The notes beneath the pieces are model-generated. The model ran no database searches. It was not told the DNA's origin and saw only the letters and a list, made by a program, of their open reading frames with translations. Source: CAZEDM01 sp964511075 (lineage in GTDB: Bacteria > Zixibacteria > MSB-5A5 > RBG-16-43-9). Taken from it: a DNA stretch of 64,000 nucleotides. The position numbers and the translations under genes were made by a program. Numbering within the stretch: position 1 is the stretch's first letter; each line of letters starts with the position of its first letter. Below are positions 50,955-58,523 of this stretch, in pieces. Location of the stretch: the NCBI GenBank assembly GCA_964511075.1, contig CAZEDM010000003.1, forward strand, positions 1-64,000, in the 5' to 3' direction.

Positions 50955-52457
50955 ATGAAGTTAAAGCTAAGTCTTACGGTTGTTCTGTTAGTTTTGGTCT
51001 TTGCTAATCTGGGGTATCCCCAGATTGGACCACAGGGTCAGGTGCTCGTGACCAGAAACATTATGGATTACAACTTCTTCGGGGGCGGAGCCAGAGCCAG
51101 GGCCATGGGAGGAGCTTTTATTGCGGTGGCAGATGACCCCTCCGCCGCAACCTGGAACCCGGCTGGACTGGTTCAGATGGATAAATATCAGATGGGAGCC
51201 GCTCTCGATTTTGTCAATCCCAAGCTGGAGTACACTGCCAGCTATTCTCTGGACGATATGCCTTCCTTTGATAACTCCTTAGAACAGAACAAGGGATTTT
51301 TATCCTTTGGAAGCGTGGTTCTGCCTTTTACTTTAATGGGAAAGGAATTAGTGGGAAGCGTAGCCTATAACCGTACCTCGAACCTGTATGATAAAATAGT
51401 GTATAATTCCTTAGGTGTTGTTAACCTGGAGGATACTTCCGGGAATGTTTACGGCATTTACAGGGTTGGAGAGCGGTCCGAAGAGATCAAAGGTGGCCTG
51501 GATATGCTGGTGCTTTCCCTGGGAGCCAAAGCCTATAAGGAATTGTCTTTTGGTCTGGGCATAAATGTCTATACCGGAAGCTACAAGTATAACGGCGATC
51601 AGCAAATTGACATTTCCTGGGACGCTGTTTCTGATACCTCTGTTCGGTATAGACCGTATGTTGAAGGAAAATATTCCGGCGTCAACTTTACCTTTGGCAC
51701 AATGTATAAATATCAGGGTTTGAGATTAGGAGCAGTTCTCAAAACTCCGTTTAAGCTGAAAGAGAAAGACGATGTGCAGCTATTCTGGGATTACATAGTT
51801 CAGGGAGTGGTTAATCCTTATTCCATCCAGTTAGGGGTATTATGGCCCCAGGAGTATGAACAGAAATGGGAGATCCCGATGAGCATAGGCTTCGGAGCCT
51901 CCTACCAGTACCAGGGATTTACCATAGCCGCGGATGTGGAATACAGGGATTTCAGCAGCTCAAAGTTGATCTATCCTTCAAAATGGTTCAACCCTCTTTC
52001 CCCGGATACCTCTATGGCGCTGGAGTGGAACTCCATAACTCAGTTCAGGATCGGCGCTGAATATCTACTAAGGAGTAAATACGGGACTATACCTTTAAGG
52101 GTAGGATTCAAAAACAACCCGCAGGTCTTCTCGGATCTGGAGGATGTTAATGCTCCCTACTTTGATTTTGATCCGGGGGGAAACGGGATGGATATGGCAA
52201 CCATAGTAAGCCAGACATACAGGGATAAGGTTTCGGGCACCACCTTCTCTGTGGGAACGGGGATTGGCTGGAGCCAGATAAAGTTCGATTTCACTTACGA
52301 GCTGAGTCAGTATAAAACCAAGATGAGCGGCGAGATGTACGGATGGGAGTTTTACGGATCCTCCGAATCTTCCGGCATTGTGGGAGTTCCTTTCGAGATC
52401 AGCGATATAACGAAGAAGGATAACCGGTTCATGGTAAACTTCACCGGCTTCTTCTAA
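50955..52457 (+). CDS. OmpP1/FadL-like outer-membrane protein
   Basis: The 500-residue protein has a signal peptide (to about residue 22) and then a beta-barrel start region 'FFGGGARARAMGGAFIAVADDPSAATWNPAGL', the hallmark of the OmpP1/FadL/PorV group (NPAG motif). The remainder alternates aromatic and polar residues and ends with an aromatic C-terminus (FTGFF), as barrel proteins do for BAM insertion. It probably carries hydrophobic compounds across the outer membrane, or acts as a PorV-like shuttle for sorting-domain proteins such as the protease at 14931; either is inferred. The ATG at 50955 has AAGGAG eight bases upstream; a GTG at 50946 overlaps that site. Confidence 0.9.
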   Translation: MKLKLSLTVVLLVLVFANLGYPQIGPQGQVLVTRNIMDYNFFGGGARARAMGGAFIAVADDPSAATWNPAGLVQMDKYQMGAALDFVNPKLEYTASYSLDDMPSFDNSLEQNKGFLSFGSVVLPFTLMGKELVGSVAYNRTSNLYDKIVYNSLGVVNLEDTSGNVYGIYRVGERSEEIKGGLDMLVLSLGAKAYKELSFGLGINVYTGSYKYNGDQQIDISWDAVSDTSVRYRPYVEGKYSGVNFTFGTMYKYQGLRLGAVLKTPFKLKEKDDVQLFWDYIVQGVVNPYSIQLGVLWPQEYEQKWEIPMSIGFGASYQYQGFTIAADVEYRDFSSSKLIYPSKWFNPLSPDTSMALEWNSITQFRIGAEYLLRSKYGTIPLRVGFKNNPQVFSDLEDVNAPYFDFDPGGNGMDMATIVSQTYRDKVSGTTFSVGTGIGWSQIKFDFTYELSQYKTKMSGEMYGWEFYGSSESSGIVGVPFEISDITKKDNRFMVNFTGFF

Positions 52458-52476
52458 TCCGAAGAGATAGGATGAG

Positions 52477-52509
52477 AGGCGAAGTTCGAGCCAGAACTTC
52501 GCCTTTTTT
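52477..52509 (+). terminator. Rho-independent terminator after the FadL-like gene
   Basis: AGGCGAAGTTC pairs with GAACTTCGCCT around a six-base loop and is followed by a T run. Confidence 0.92.
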
Positions 52510-52717
52510 ATAGAAACTCCGAAAAAGTGGAGGAGCTTGGTGGGGCAAGGTGCCCGACTTGGGATAAAAGGCTTGACCGCTTTCAAAATTTCATTAGATT
52601 AAAGAAATAGCTGCTCGATTATTTGAGCCGAGAAAATCCCCTCCCTTAAGGGTCAGGATAAAAGGGGAAGCATCTCGATCAAGTGGGCAGCTACAAAGAG
52701 AGAAGGAGATAGTTCAT

Positions 52718-53407
52718 ATGAGTCCTAAAAAAGTGAAGATAACCAAACACCAGATGAAAGAGGATAAGCTGGTAACCACTGCTTTGAAATTCTCGGAGTT
52801 CGTGCGGAAACATGCAAAAGAATTTCTGATGGTAGGTGCTGGTGTGGTGGTAATAGCGGTGGTGATCCTGTTTATGGTTTCCTCCAACAAAAGCCGTAAC
52901 CAGAGAGCGGCTGAGCTTCTGGGAGTTGCCAGGGTGGAGCTGGAGTCCGGAGAATTCCAGCCGGCAATCACCGGGCTGCAGGGCATCCTGAGGAGTTACT
53001 CCGGGACTAAAGCGGCTCAGGAGGCTTTGTACCTTCTGGGGAATTCCTATTATTACAGTCACGATTACGACCAGGCTTTAAAACATTTCCAGGATTTTAT
53101 CAAAAGATACTCGAGGATAGAGCCGCTGCTTTTAGCGGGTGCCTACTCCGGTGTGGGCGATTGTTATTTACAGAAAGGAGAATATGGAATGGCGGCTGAA
53201 TCCTACCTGAAAGCGGTAGACACCAATCCGGACAAATTCGCCATACCGGTCTATCTTCTTTCCGCTGCCCGCTCTTACGTTAAGGCCAACCAGCCGGACA
53301 AAGCCAAGGAGCTCTATAAGAGGATAATGACGGAATATCCTCAGTCCAAGGAGATATTCCAGGCTCGCCTGGAGTTAGCCGGGCTGTCGGCACATGATGA
53401 GGGTTAG
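52718..53407 (+). CDS. Membrane-anchored TPR protein
   Basis: The 229-residue protein has one membrane segment (about residues 32-52, 'FLMVGAGVVVIAVVILFMV') and then four TPR-type helical repeats, such as 'QEALYLLGNSYYYSHDYDQALKHFQDFIKRY' and 'AGAYSGVGDCYLQKGEYGMAAESYLKAV'. The layout (N-in, periplasmic TPR) resembles YfgM/CpoB-like helpers of envelope assembly. It ends two bases before the GH57 gene. The preceding 200 bases hold a terminator and a decayed inverted repeat (TAGCTGC..GCAGCTA). Confidence 0.85.
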   Translation: MSPKKVKITKHQMKEDKLVTTALKFSEFVRKHAKEFLMVGAGVVVIAVVILFMVSSNKSRNQRAAELLGVARVELESGEFQPAITGLQGILRSYSGTKAAQEALYLLGNSYYYSHDYDQALKHFQDFIKRYSRIEPLLLAGAYSGVGDCYLQKGEYGMAAESYLKAVDTNPDKFAIPVYLLSAARSYVKANQPDKAKELYKRIMTEYPQSKEIFQARLELAGLSAHDEG

Positions 53408-53409
53408 GG

Positions 53410-55587
53410 ATGTCAGATAAGCCGCTGAAAGTTGTCCTGGTCTGGCATATGCACCAGCCTTATTATAAGGAGATCAAAACCAACCGCTGTCTATTGCCCT
53501 GGGTGAGGCTACATGCCATAAAAGATTATTATGATATGGTGGCTATCCTGGACAGATACCCGGGAATATCTTTGACTTTCAATCTGGTTCCATCTTTGAT
53601 CGAACAACTTCAGTACTATGCCTCCAATTCGGTCTACGATCGTCACCTGTTCTTGACCGAGAAAAAGGCAGAGGAGCTTAACCCGGAGGAGAAGCTGGAG
53701 GTGTTAAGAGATTTCTTCCTGGGGAATCAGGCAACCATGATAAAGCCCTATCCCCGTTTTTATCAGCTTTACCTGAAAAGGGGAGAGGATTCGGAGAAGT
53801 TCAGTCAGACAGTAAAAAAATTCAGCCAGCAGGATTTTCTGGATTTACAGGTCTGGTCAAACCTGGTCTGGTTCGACCCTATCTTCAGAAAGGATGAGGA
53901 GCTGGCACCCCTGTTTAAGAAGAAAGAGAATTTTACGGAGGGAGACAAAAGCCGAATGCTTGCCAGACAGAAAAGCATAATACTTTCGGTCTTACCAAAA
54001 TACAAAGAGCTTAAAGACAGGGGCCAGATAGAGATCACCCTGTCTCCCTATTACCACCCGATTATGCCTCTGCTCTGCGACACGGAGATTGCACGGGTAT
54101 CCCAGCCAAATATGCCCCTTCCCCAGAAGAGATTCAGGCACCCCGAAGATCTGAAAGCCCAGATAGATTCAGGCATCGCTCTTTACCAGGAGGTTTTCGG
54201 CGGGAAACCGAAAGGGATGTGGCCCTCTGAAGGAGGTGTAAGTGACGAGATTGTCCCGATTATGGCTAAAGCAGGTATTGAATGGTCTGCCACAGACGAG
54301 GAGATTCTGTACCGCAGCCTCAATATCAAAGACGCTAATTCCAATAAAATCAATCTCTTATATAAACCATATGAGGTAACAGTTAAAGAGCATAAGCTGG
54401 CCTTTGTTTTCCGTGACCACTTTCTCTCAGATCAGATCGGATTCGTCTATTCACAGTGGAATCCCCAGAATGCAGCCAAGGATTTGATTGGGAAGCTTCT
54501 GGACATCAGAAAAAATCTCAAGGGAGAGGAGATAGAAAGTTCCTTAGTCAGCATAATTCTGGACGGCGAGAACTGCTGGGAGTACTATAAAAATGACGGA
54601 CTGGATTTTCTCAATACCCTTTATTCGGGACTTTCCGAGGAGAAACTGCTCCAGACCACCACGGTTAGTAAATTCTTAAGTGAAACCCAGGTTCAGGCTA
54701 AGCTTGCCAAGCTGTACCCGGGCTCCTGGATAGACCATAGCTTCAAAATATGGATCGGGGAGCAGGAGGATAACTTAGCCTGGGACCTGCTTAAAGAGAC
54801 CAGGGACAGATTAATCGAGAATCAGGAGAAAGGCAAGGGGATCTCCGAGGAGAAAATAAAAGCAGCCTGGAAAGAGATCTACATTGCAGAAGGAAGCGAC
54901 TGGTGCTGGTGGTACGGCAGCGAGTATACTGGTCCGGGAAGCGAGCTTTTCGACGTTCTTTTCCGTTCCCATCTTCTCTCAGTATACGAGCTTCTCGATC
55001 TGGAGCCTCCCAATGTGCTGTTCCAGCCTTTGAGGGCTGGTGCCAGGGTCACGGCTATTCAGGAGCCCCAAAGTTTCATAACCCCGACCGTGGACGGAAA
55101 GCTGACCCATTTCTACGAATGGGAGGGGGCAGGGGTTCTCGAATGCGTGAAGCTGAGCGGGGCTATCAGAAGAGGGGTCTCCCTTGTCAGGCAGGTCTAT
55201 TTCGGACATGACAAGGAGAATCTCTATCTGAGAATCGATACCATCCAGCCCATAGAGAACTATTTTTCGAAGGATTACGGATTTGAATTCGAGTTTTTGA
55301 CGCCGACCCATTTCAAGCTGGCCATCTCCAAGCAAAAGGCTTCCTTCAAAAGATTTATGGCTGAAGGAGCGCAGTGGGTGGAAGATAGTTCCATAATGAT
55401 AAATTTCAAGTTCTCCAAAGTCCTGGAGCTCTCCCTGCCTCTTGCGGCTTTCGATCTGAGAAAAGACAAGGGATTTCAATTCAGGGTGACGGTCAGAAGG
55501 GGAACAGACGAGATGGAGAAATGCCCGGAGGTCGACCTCATAAAATTTGCCCTGCTGGAGGAAGAGAAAAGCCCTATTTACTGGTAA
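53410..55587 (+). CDS. Glycoside hydrolase family 57 protein
   Basis: GH57 enzymes hydrolyse or rearrange alpha-glucans. The 725-residue protein opens with 'VLVWHMHQPYYKE' (region 1, HMHQP), and later has 'GMWPSEGGVSDE' (likely region 3, candidate Glu) and 'IEWSATDEEIL' (likely region 4, candidate Asp), then a helical region ('WDLLKETRDRL'). From about residue 560 there is a beta-rich domain ('VDGKLTHFYEWEGAG...QVYFGHDKENLYLRID') resembling a carbohydrate-binding or DOMON-like sandwich. No signal peptide, so it acts in the cytoplasm, presumably on glycogen-like storage polymer. Confidence 0.93.
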   Translation: MSDKPLKVVLVWHMHQPYYKEIKTNRCLLPWVRLHAIKDYYDMVAILDRYPGISLTFNLVPSLIEQLQYYASNSVYDRHLFLTEKKAEELNPEEKLEVLRDFFLGNQATMIKPYPRFYQLYLKRGEDSEKFSQTVKKFSQQDFLDLQVWSNLVWFDPIFRKDEELAPLFKKKENFTEGDKSRMLARQKSIILSVLPKYKELKDRGQIEITLSPYYHPIMPLLCDTEIARVSQPNMPLPQKRFRHPEDLKAQIDSGIALYQEVFGGKPKGMWPSEGGVSDEIVPIMAKAGIEWSATDEEILYRSLNIKDANSNKINLLYKPYEVTVKEHKLAFVFRDHFLSDQIGFVYSQWNPQNAAKDLIGKLLDIRKNLKGEEIESSLVSIILDGENCWEYYKNDGLDFLNTLYSGLSEEKLLQTTTVSKFLSETQVQAKLAKLYPGSWIDHSFKIWIGEQEDNLAWDLLKETRDRLIENQEKGKGISEEKIKAAWKEIYIAEGSDWCWWYGSEYTGPGSELFDVLFRSHLLSVYELLDLEPPNVLFQPLRAGARVTAIQEPQSFITPTVDGKLTHFYEWEGAGVLECVKLSGAIRRGVSLVRQVYFGHDKENLYLRIDTIQPIENYFSKDYGFEFEFLTPTHFKLAISKQKASFKRFMAEGAQWVEDSSIMINFKFSKVLELSLPLAAFDLRKDKGFQFRVTVRRGTDEMEKCPEVDLIKFALLEEEKSPIYW

Positions 55588-55628
55588 ATAGATTTACAAA
55601 CCCGTAAAACTTTAAAAAGGTACTTTAA

Positions 55629-55994
55629 ATGGACGAATTAAACCTGAAGGATGCAGGGGAAAGTAAAGATGAATCCTCCCGCTCAGAGGAGGAGATGATC
55701 CAGGAGGGAAAGGCGGCTGCCATTTTCGGATATATTCCCTTTATGTGCTTCGTCCCCCTGATCAAGATGAAAGACAACCCCTTTGCGGTTAAGCACGGGA
55801 AGCAGGGGCTGATTCTTTTCTTCATCGAGATAATCGCCATAGTTTTCCTCCTGCCCAGGATAAGCGAGCTTTTCTGGGGAATGATAATAGTCCTCTGTCT
55901 GATAGCTGCGCTTGCCGGGATACTCTATGCCATACAGGGCAAGGAATGGAAGATCCCCTTCGTGGGAGAATTAGGGGACAAGATAAAAATTTAA
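55629..55994 (+). CDS. Small membrane protein (DUF4870-like)
   Basis: The 121-residue protein has an acidic N-terminal ~25 residues, then three membrane segments; 'IFGYIPFMCFVPLIKMKDNPFAVKHGKQGLILFFIE' is close to the pattern of DUF4870/Tic20-like proteins ('F...H.KQGL'). The role is unknown. It follows the GH57 gene by 41 bases. Confidence 0.75.
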   Translation: MDELNLKDAGESKDESSRSEEEMIQEGKAAAIFGYIPFMCFVPLIKMKDNPFAVKHGKQGLILFFIEIIAIVFLLPRISELFWGMIIVLCLIAALAGILYAIQGKEWKIPFVGELGDKIKI

Positions 55995-56077
55995 TTTAAA
56001 AACGTACCGGCAGGGCAAGGTCACAAGGTCTTGTCCGCAGGATCCTGGCGAAGACTTCAGCCTTGCTTGTTTATCTT

Positions 56078-57052
56078 ATGTCTAAAATCAGAACGACAGT
56101 AGTGGGCAGCTACCCCAAGATTAGCTCAGATAAGAAAACGACTAACCTGAGGAATGCCTTAAATCAGTTCGATAATAAAAAGATCTCAGGGGAGCAGCTG
56201 GAGGAGGTCTACAAGGCTACCATCCTGAGAGTCATTCGGGAGCAGGAGGAGGCAGGGATCGATATAATCACGGACGGGCAGATAAGATGGGACGATCTTC
56301 TGACCCCCTTTGCCAAGAACATCGAAGGCTGCGAGATCGACGGACTTCTGAGATTTTTCGACAACAATTTCTATTACCGCAAACCGGTGATAAAGTCCAG
56401 CCTTACATTCAGGGATTATTCCACCTTAGGGGATTACAGATTCGCAAAAGATAATTCCAGGAGAGGTCTGAAAACGGTTCTACCGGGAAGCTTGACTTGG
56501 GCGAAATTATCCTTAGACCAGCATTACCAGAATCCAAAAGATCTGATAATGGACTTCAGCCGGATTTTGCACGAGGAAGCCAAGAGACTGGACCAGGAGG
56601 GTGCAGAATATATACAGATAGACGAGCCTTCACTCTGTTTTTTCCCGGAGGGGATTAGTCTGGTGAAGGAGAGCCTGAAGATAATCACCTCAGGCTTAAA
56701 AGCCAAGACCATCTTGTTTTTATATTTCGGAAGCCTAAAGAAGCTTGTGCCCGAGCTGTTCGAGCTGCCCGTGGATATCATCGGCATAGATTTGGTGAGC
56801 AAGCCGGAGAATTTGTCCCTGCTTTTGGAGGCTGGCTTAAACAAGGAGCTTATCTTAGGCTGTGTGGATGCCCGGAATACTAAGATGGAAGAGGAAAGGG
56901 AAATCCTCAAGCTGATCGAGAAAGTCTCCGGAAAAATCGCACCGGAGAAAATCTATATCAGCCCCTGCTGCGGGCTGGAATTTTTGCCTCACGAAAATGC
57001 TTTAAAGAAACTGAGACTTCTTTCATCCATAGCTTCCAGTTTTAATTCTTAA
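56078..57052 (+). CDS. MetE catalytic-domain-like protein lacking zinc ligands
   Basis: The 324-residue protein corresponds to the C-terminal (catalytic) barrel of cobalamin-independent methionine synthase: 'TTVVGSYPK' at the start and 'GAEYIQIDEPSLCFFPE' in the middle. Compared with the paralogue at 57116, the zinc ligands are changed: HIC is FLY here, LEF is IDL, and only the last Cys (SPCCGL) remains. So it may bind no zinc and have another job, perhaps a corrinoid-dependent or structural partner. The start is the ATG at 56078; a TTG at 56063 precedes it. Family membership is clear, but activity is doubtful. Confidence 0.85.
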   Translation: MSKIRTTVVGSYPKISSDKKTTNLRNALNQFDNKKISGEQLEEVYKATILRVIREQEEAGIDIITDGQIRWDDLLTPFAKNIEGCEIDGLLRFFDNNFYYRKPVIKSSLTFRDYSTLGDYRFAKDNSRRGLKTVLPGSLTWAKLSLDQHYQNPKDLIMDFSRILHEEAKRLDQEGAEYIQIDEPSLCFFPEGISLVKESLKIITSGLKAKTILFLYFGSLKKLVPELFELPVDIIGIDLVSKPENLSLLLEAGLNKELILGCVDARNTKMEEEREILKLIEKVSGKIAPEKIYISPCCGLEFLPHENALKKLRLLSSIASSFNS

Positions 57053-57115
57053 GATGTCATTGTACAAATGGGCTGAAGTTTAATTGCGTTCAATTCATAT
57101 ACCAACAAGGAGCGG

Positions 57116-58087
57116 ATGGATATGCTTCTCACAACCAGCGTAGGGAGTTTCCCCAAGCCGGATTACATAAGCAGAGCTAGGAGGCAGTTCTCCAGAGGCG
57201 AGATCACCGGGGAAGAGCTGCACCTTCTGGAGAAGAAAGCAACAGCCGAGTGGATAAAATTCCAGGAGAAGATCGGCATAGATATACTGGTTCACGGCGA
57301 GATGGAGAGGGGAGATATGACCACCTACTTTGCCGAGAAACTGGAGGGACTGGGAGTAAGCGGTCTGGTGCGCTCCTACGGAAACAGGTATTACCGCAAG
57401 CCGGTGGTCTTAGGTGAGGTAAAAAGAAAAGAGCAGATGACCATTGAGACGTTCGAATATGCCCAGAGCCTGACCCCCAAACCGGTCAAGGGGATGCTCA
57501 CCGGTCCCTACACGATGATGGACTGGTCTTTCAATGAATATTATCCTTCAAGAAAAGATACAGCCTTAGCCTTGGCTGAGGTAATTCACCAGGAGGTAAA
57601 AGACCTGGAAAAAGCGGGCGCCAGATATATCCAGATAGACGAGCCAGCCTTATCCACGCGGCCGGAGGAGATAGAGCTTGCCATAGAGACGATGTCCGTA
57701 GTTACCAAGGGAATCAAATCCAAGACCATAAGTCATATCTGCTATGGCGATTTCTCCAAGATATATCCAAGGCTTTTAGATTTACCGGTCGACCAGCTGG
57801 ATCTGGAGTTTGCCAACAGTAATTTCTCCAATCTGGAGATCTTCAGAAATCCCAGGTTCAGCAAGGAGATCGCAGTGGGCGTCGTAGACGCTCATTCCCA
57901 TATAATCGAAACCAAAGAGCAGGTAAAAGCCAATATCAGAAAGGCACTGGAGGTTTTCCCCCTGGAGAAGGTCTATATCGATCCGGATTGCGGGCTAAAG
58001 ACCAGGACGGTGGAGGAGGCAAAGGCAAAGCTAAAGGTTATGGTTGAGGCGGTACGGGAAATTAAAAAAGAATTGGGAATTGAGTAA
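57116..58087 (+). CDS. MetE catalytic-domain protein (core-MetE type methionine synthase)
   Basis: The 323-residue protein is a stand-alone MetE C-terminal domain. All zinc ligands are present: H-x-C in 'SHICYGD', Glu in 'LDLEFANS' and Cys in 'YIDPDCGLK'. 'ARYIQIDEPALSTRPEE' binds the amino acid. Stand-alone proteins of this kind in archaea and some bacteria methylate homocysteine from a methyl-corrinoid rather than methyl-folate, so that is the likely donor. The fused homocysteine methyltransferase/MTHFR follows after the four-helix gene. Start ATG at 57116; another in-frame ATG two codons later is also usable. Confidence 0.88.
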   Translation: MDMLLTTSVGSFPKPDYISRARRQFSRGEITGEELHLLEKKATAEWIKFQEKIGIDILVHGEMERGDMTTYFAEKLEGLGVSGLVRSYGNRYYRKPVVLGEVKRKEQMTIETFEYAQSLTPKPVKGMLTGPYTMMDWSFNEYYPSRKDTALALAEVIHQEVKDLEKAGARYIQIDEPALSTRPEEIELAIETMSVVTKGIKSKTISHICYGDFSKIYPRLLDLPVDQLDLEFANSNFSNLEIFRNPRFSKEIAVGVVDAHSHIIETKEQVKANIRKALEVFPLEKVYIDPDCGLKTRTVEEAKAKLKVMVEAVREIKKELGIE

Positions 58088-58120
58088 GCTGGTAGCATGT
58101 AGCTGGTAGCAGGTAGCTTA
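58086..58120. repeat. Period-7 repeat tract, left of the four-helix gene
   Basis: Words GTAGCAT, GTAGCTG, GTAGCAG, GTAGCTT run from the stop of the MetE-like gene to the next ATG. The tract right of that gene (58486-58519) is in reverse-complement orientation. Confidence 0.8.
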
Positions 58121-58498
58121 ATGAGTAAAGATTATACCAAGTTAAAGGTATGGGAGCTAGCCGATAGATTAGCCGTAATGATTTATAAACTTACCAGATC
58201 TTTCCCCAAGTCAGAACTTTTTGGTCTAACATCACAGATGAGAAGGTCAGCTGTTTCGGTTCCAGGTAATATAGCAGAAGGCTCAGGTAGAAAATATCAA
58301 AAAGAGTTTCTGCAGTTTTTGTATATTTTTTTCTCCTCTTTAAAGGAGCTTTCTTATTATATACATCTTTCCAAAAATTTAGATTATTTTAAAGACGAGG
58401 ATTATAAAAGGGTTTATTCTGTGACCGAAGAAACAGGCAAGGCTTTAAGAGGTTTAATCACAAAGATTGAAAAGGATTTAAGGGATGCTACCTGCTAA
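58121..58498 (+). CDS. Four-helix bundle protein (23S rRNA intervening-sequence family)
   Basis: The 125-residue protein has the typical 'KVWELADRLAVMIYKLTRSFPKSELFGLTSQMRRSAVSVPGNIAEGSGRK' beginning, then two more helices. Proteins of this family were first found inside intervening sequences of 23S rRNA genes, but most lie elsewhere in genomes; they form pentameric bundles of unknown role. The gene splits the methionine cluster and is flanked by inverted heptad repeats. Its last residues (DATC) and stop codon are part of the right repeat. Confidence 0.9.
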   Translation: MSKDYTKLKVWELADRLAVMIYKLTRSFPKSELFGLTSQMRRSAVSVPGNIAEGSGRKYQKEFLQFLYIFFSSLKELSYYIHLSKNLDYFKDEDYKRVYSVTEETGKALRGLITKIEKDLRDATC

Positions 58499-58519
58499 AT
58501 TGCTACAAGCTACAGGCTA
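58486..58519. repeat. Period-7 repeat tract, right of the four-helix gene
   Basis: Words GCTACCT, GCTAAAT, GCTACAA, GCTACAG are the complement of the words at 58086-58120. The tract overlaps the end of the four-helix gene and reaches the start of the next gene. Confidence 0.8.
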
Positions 58520-58523
58520 AAAA

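Noticed and set aside
56010..56060. REP-like palindrome before the first MetE-like gene
   Set aside because: The sequence has CAAGGTC..GGTCTTG symmetry but lacks the GGTCAGGGGACC core and GCAC foot.
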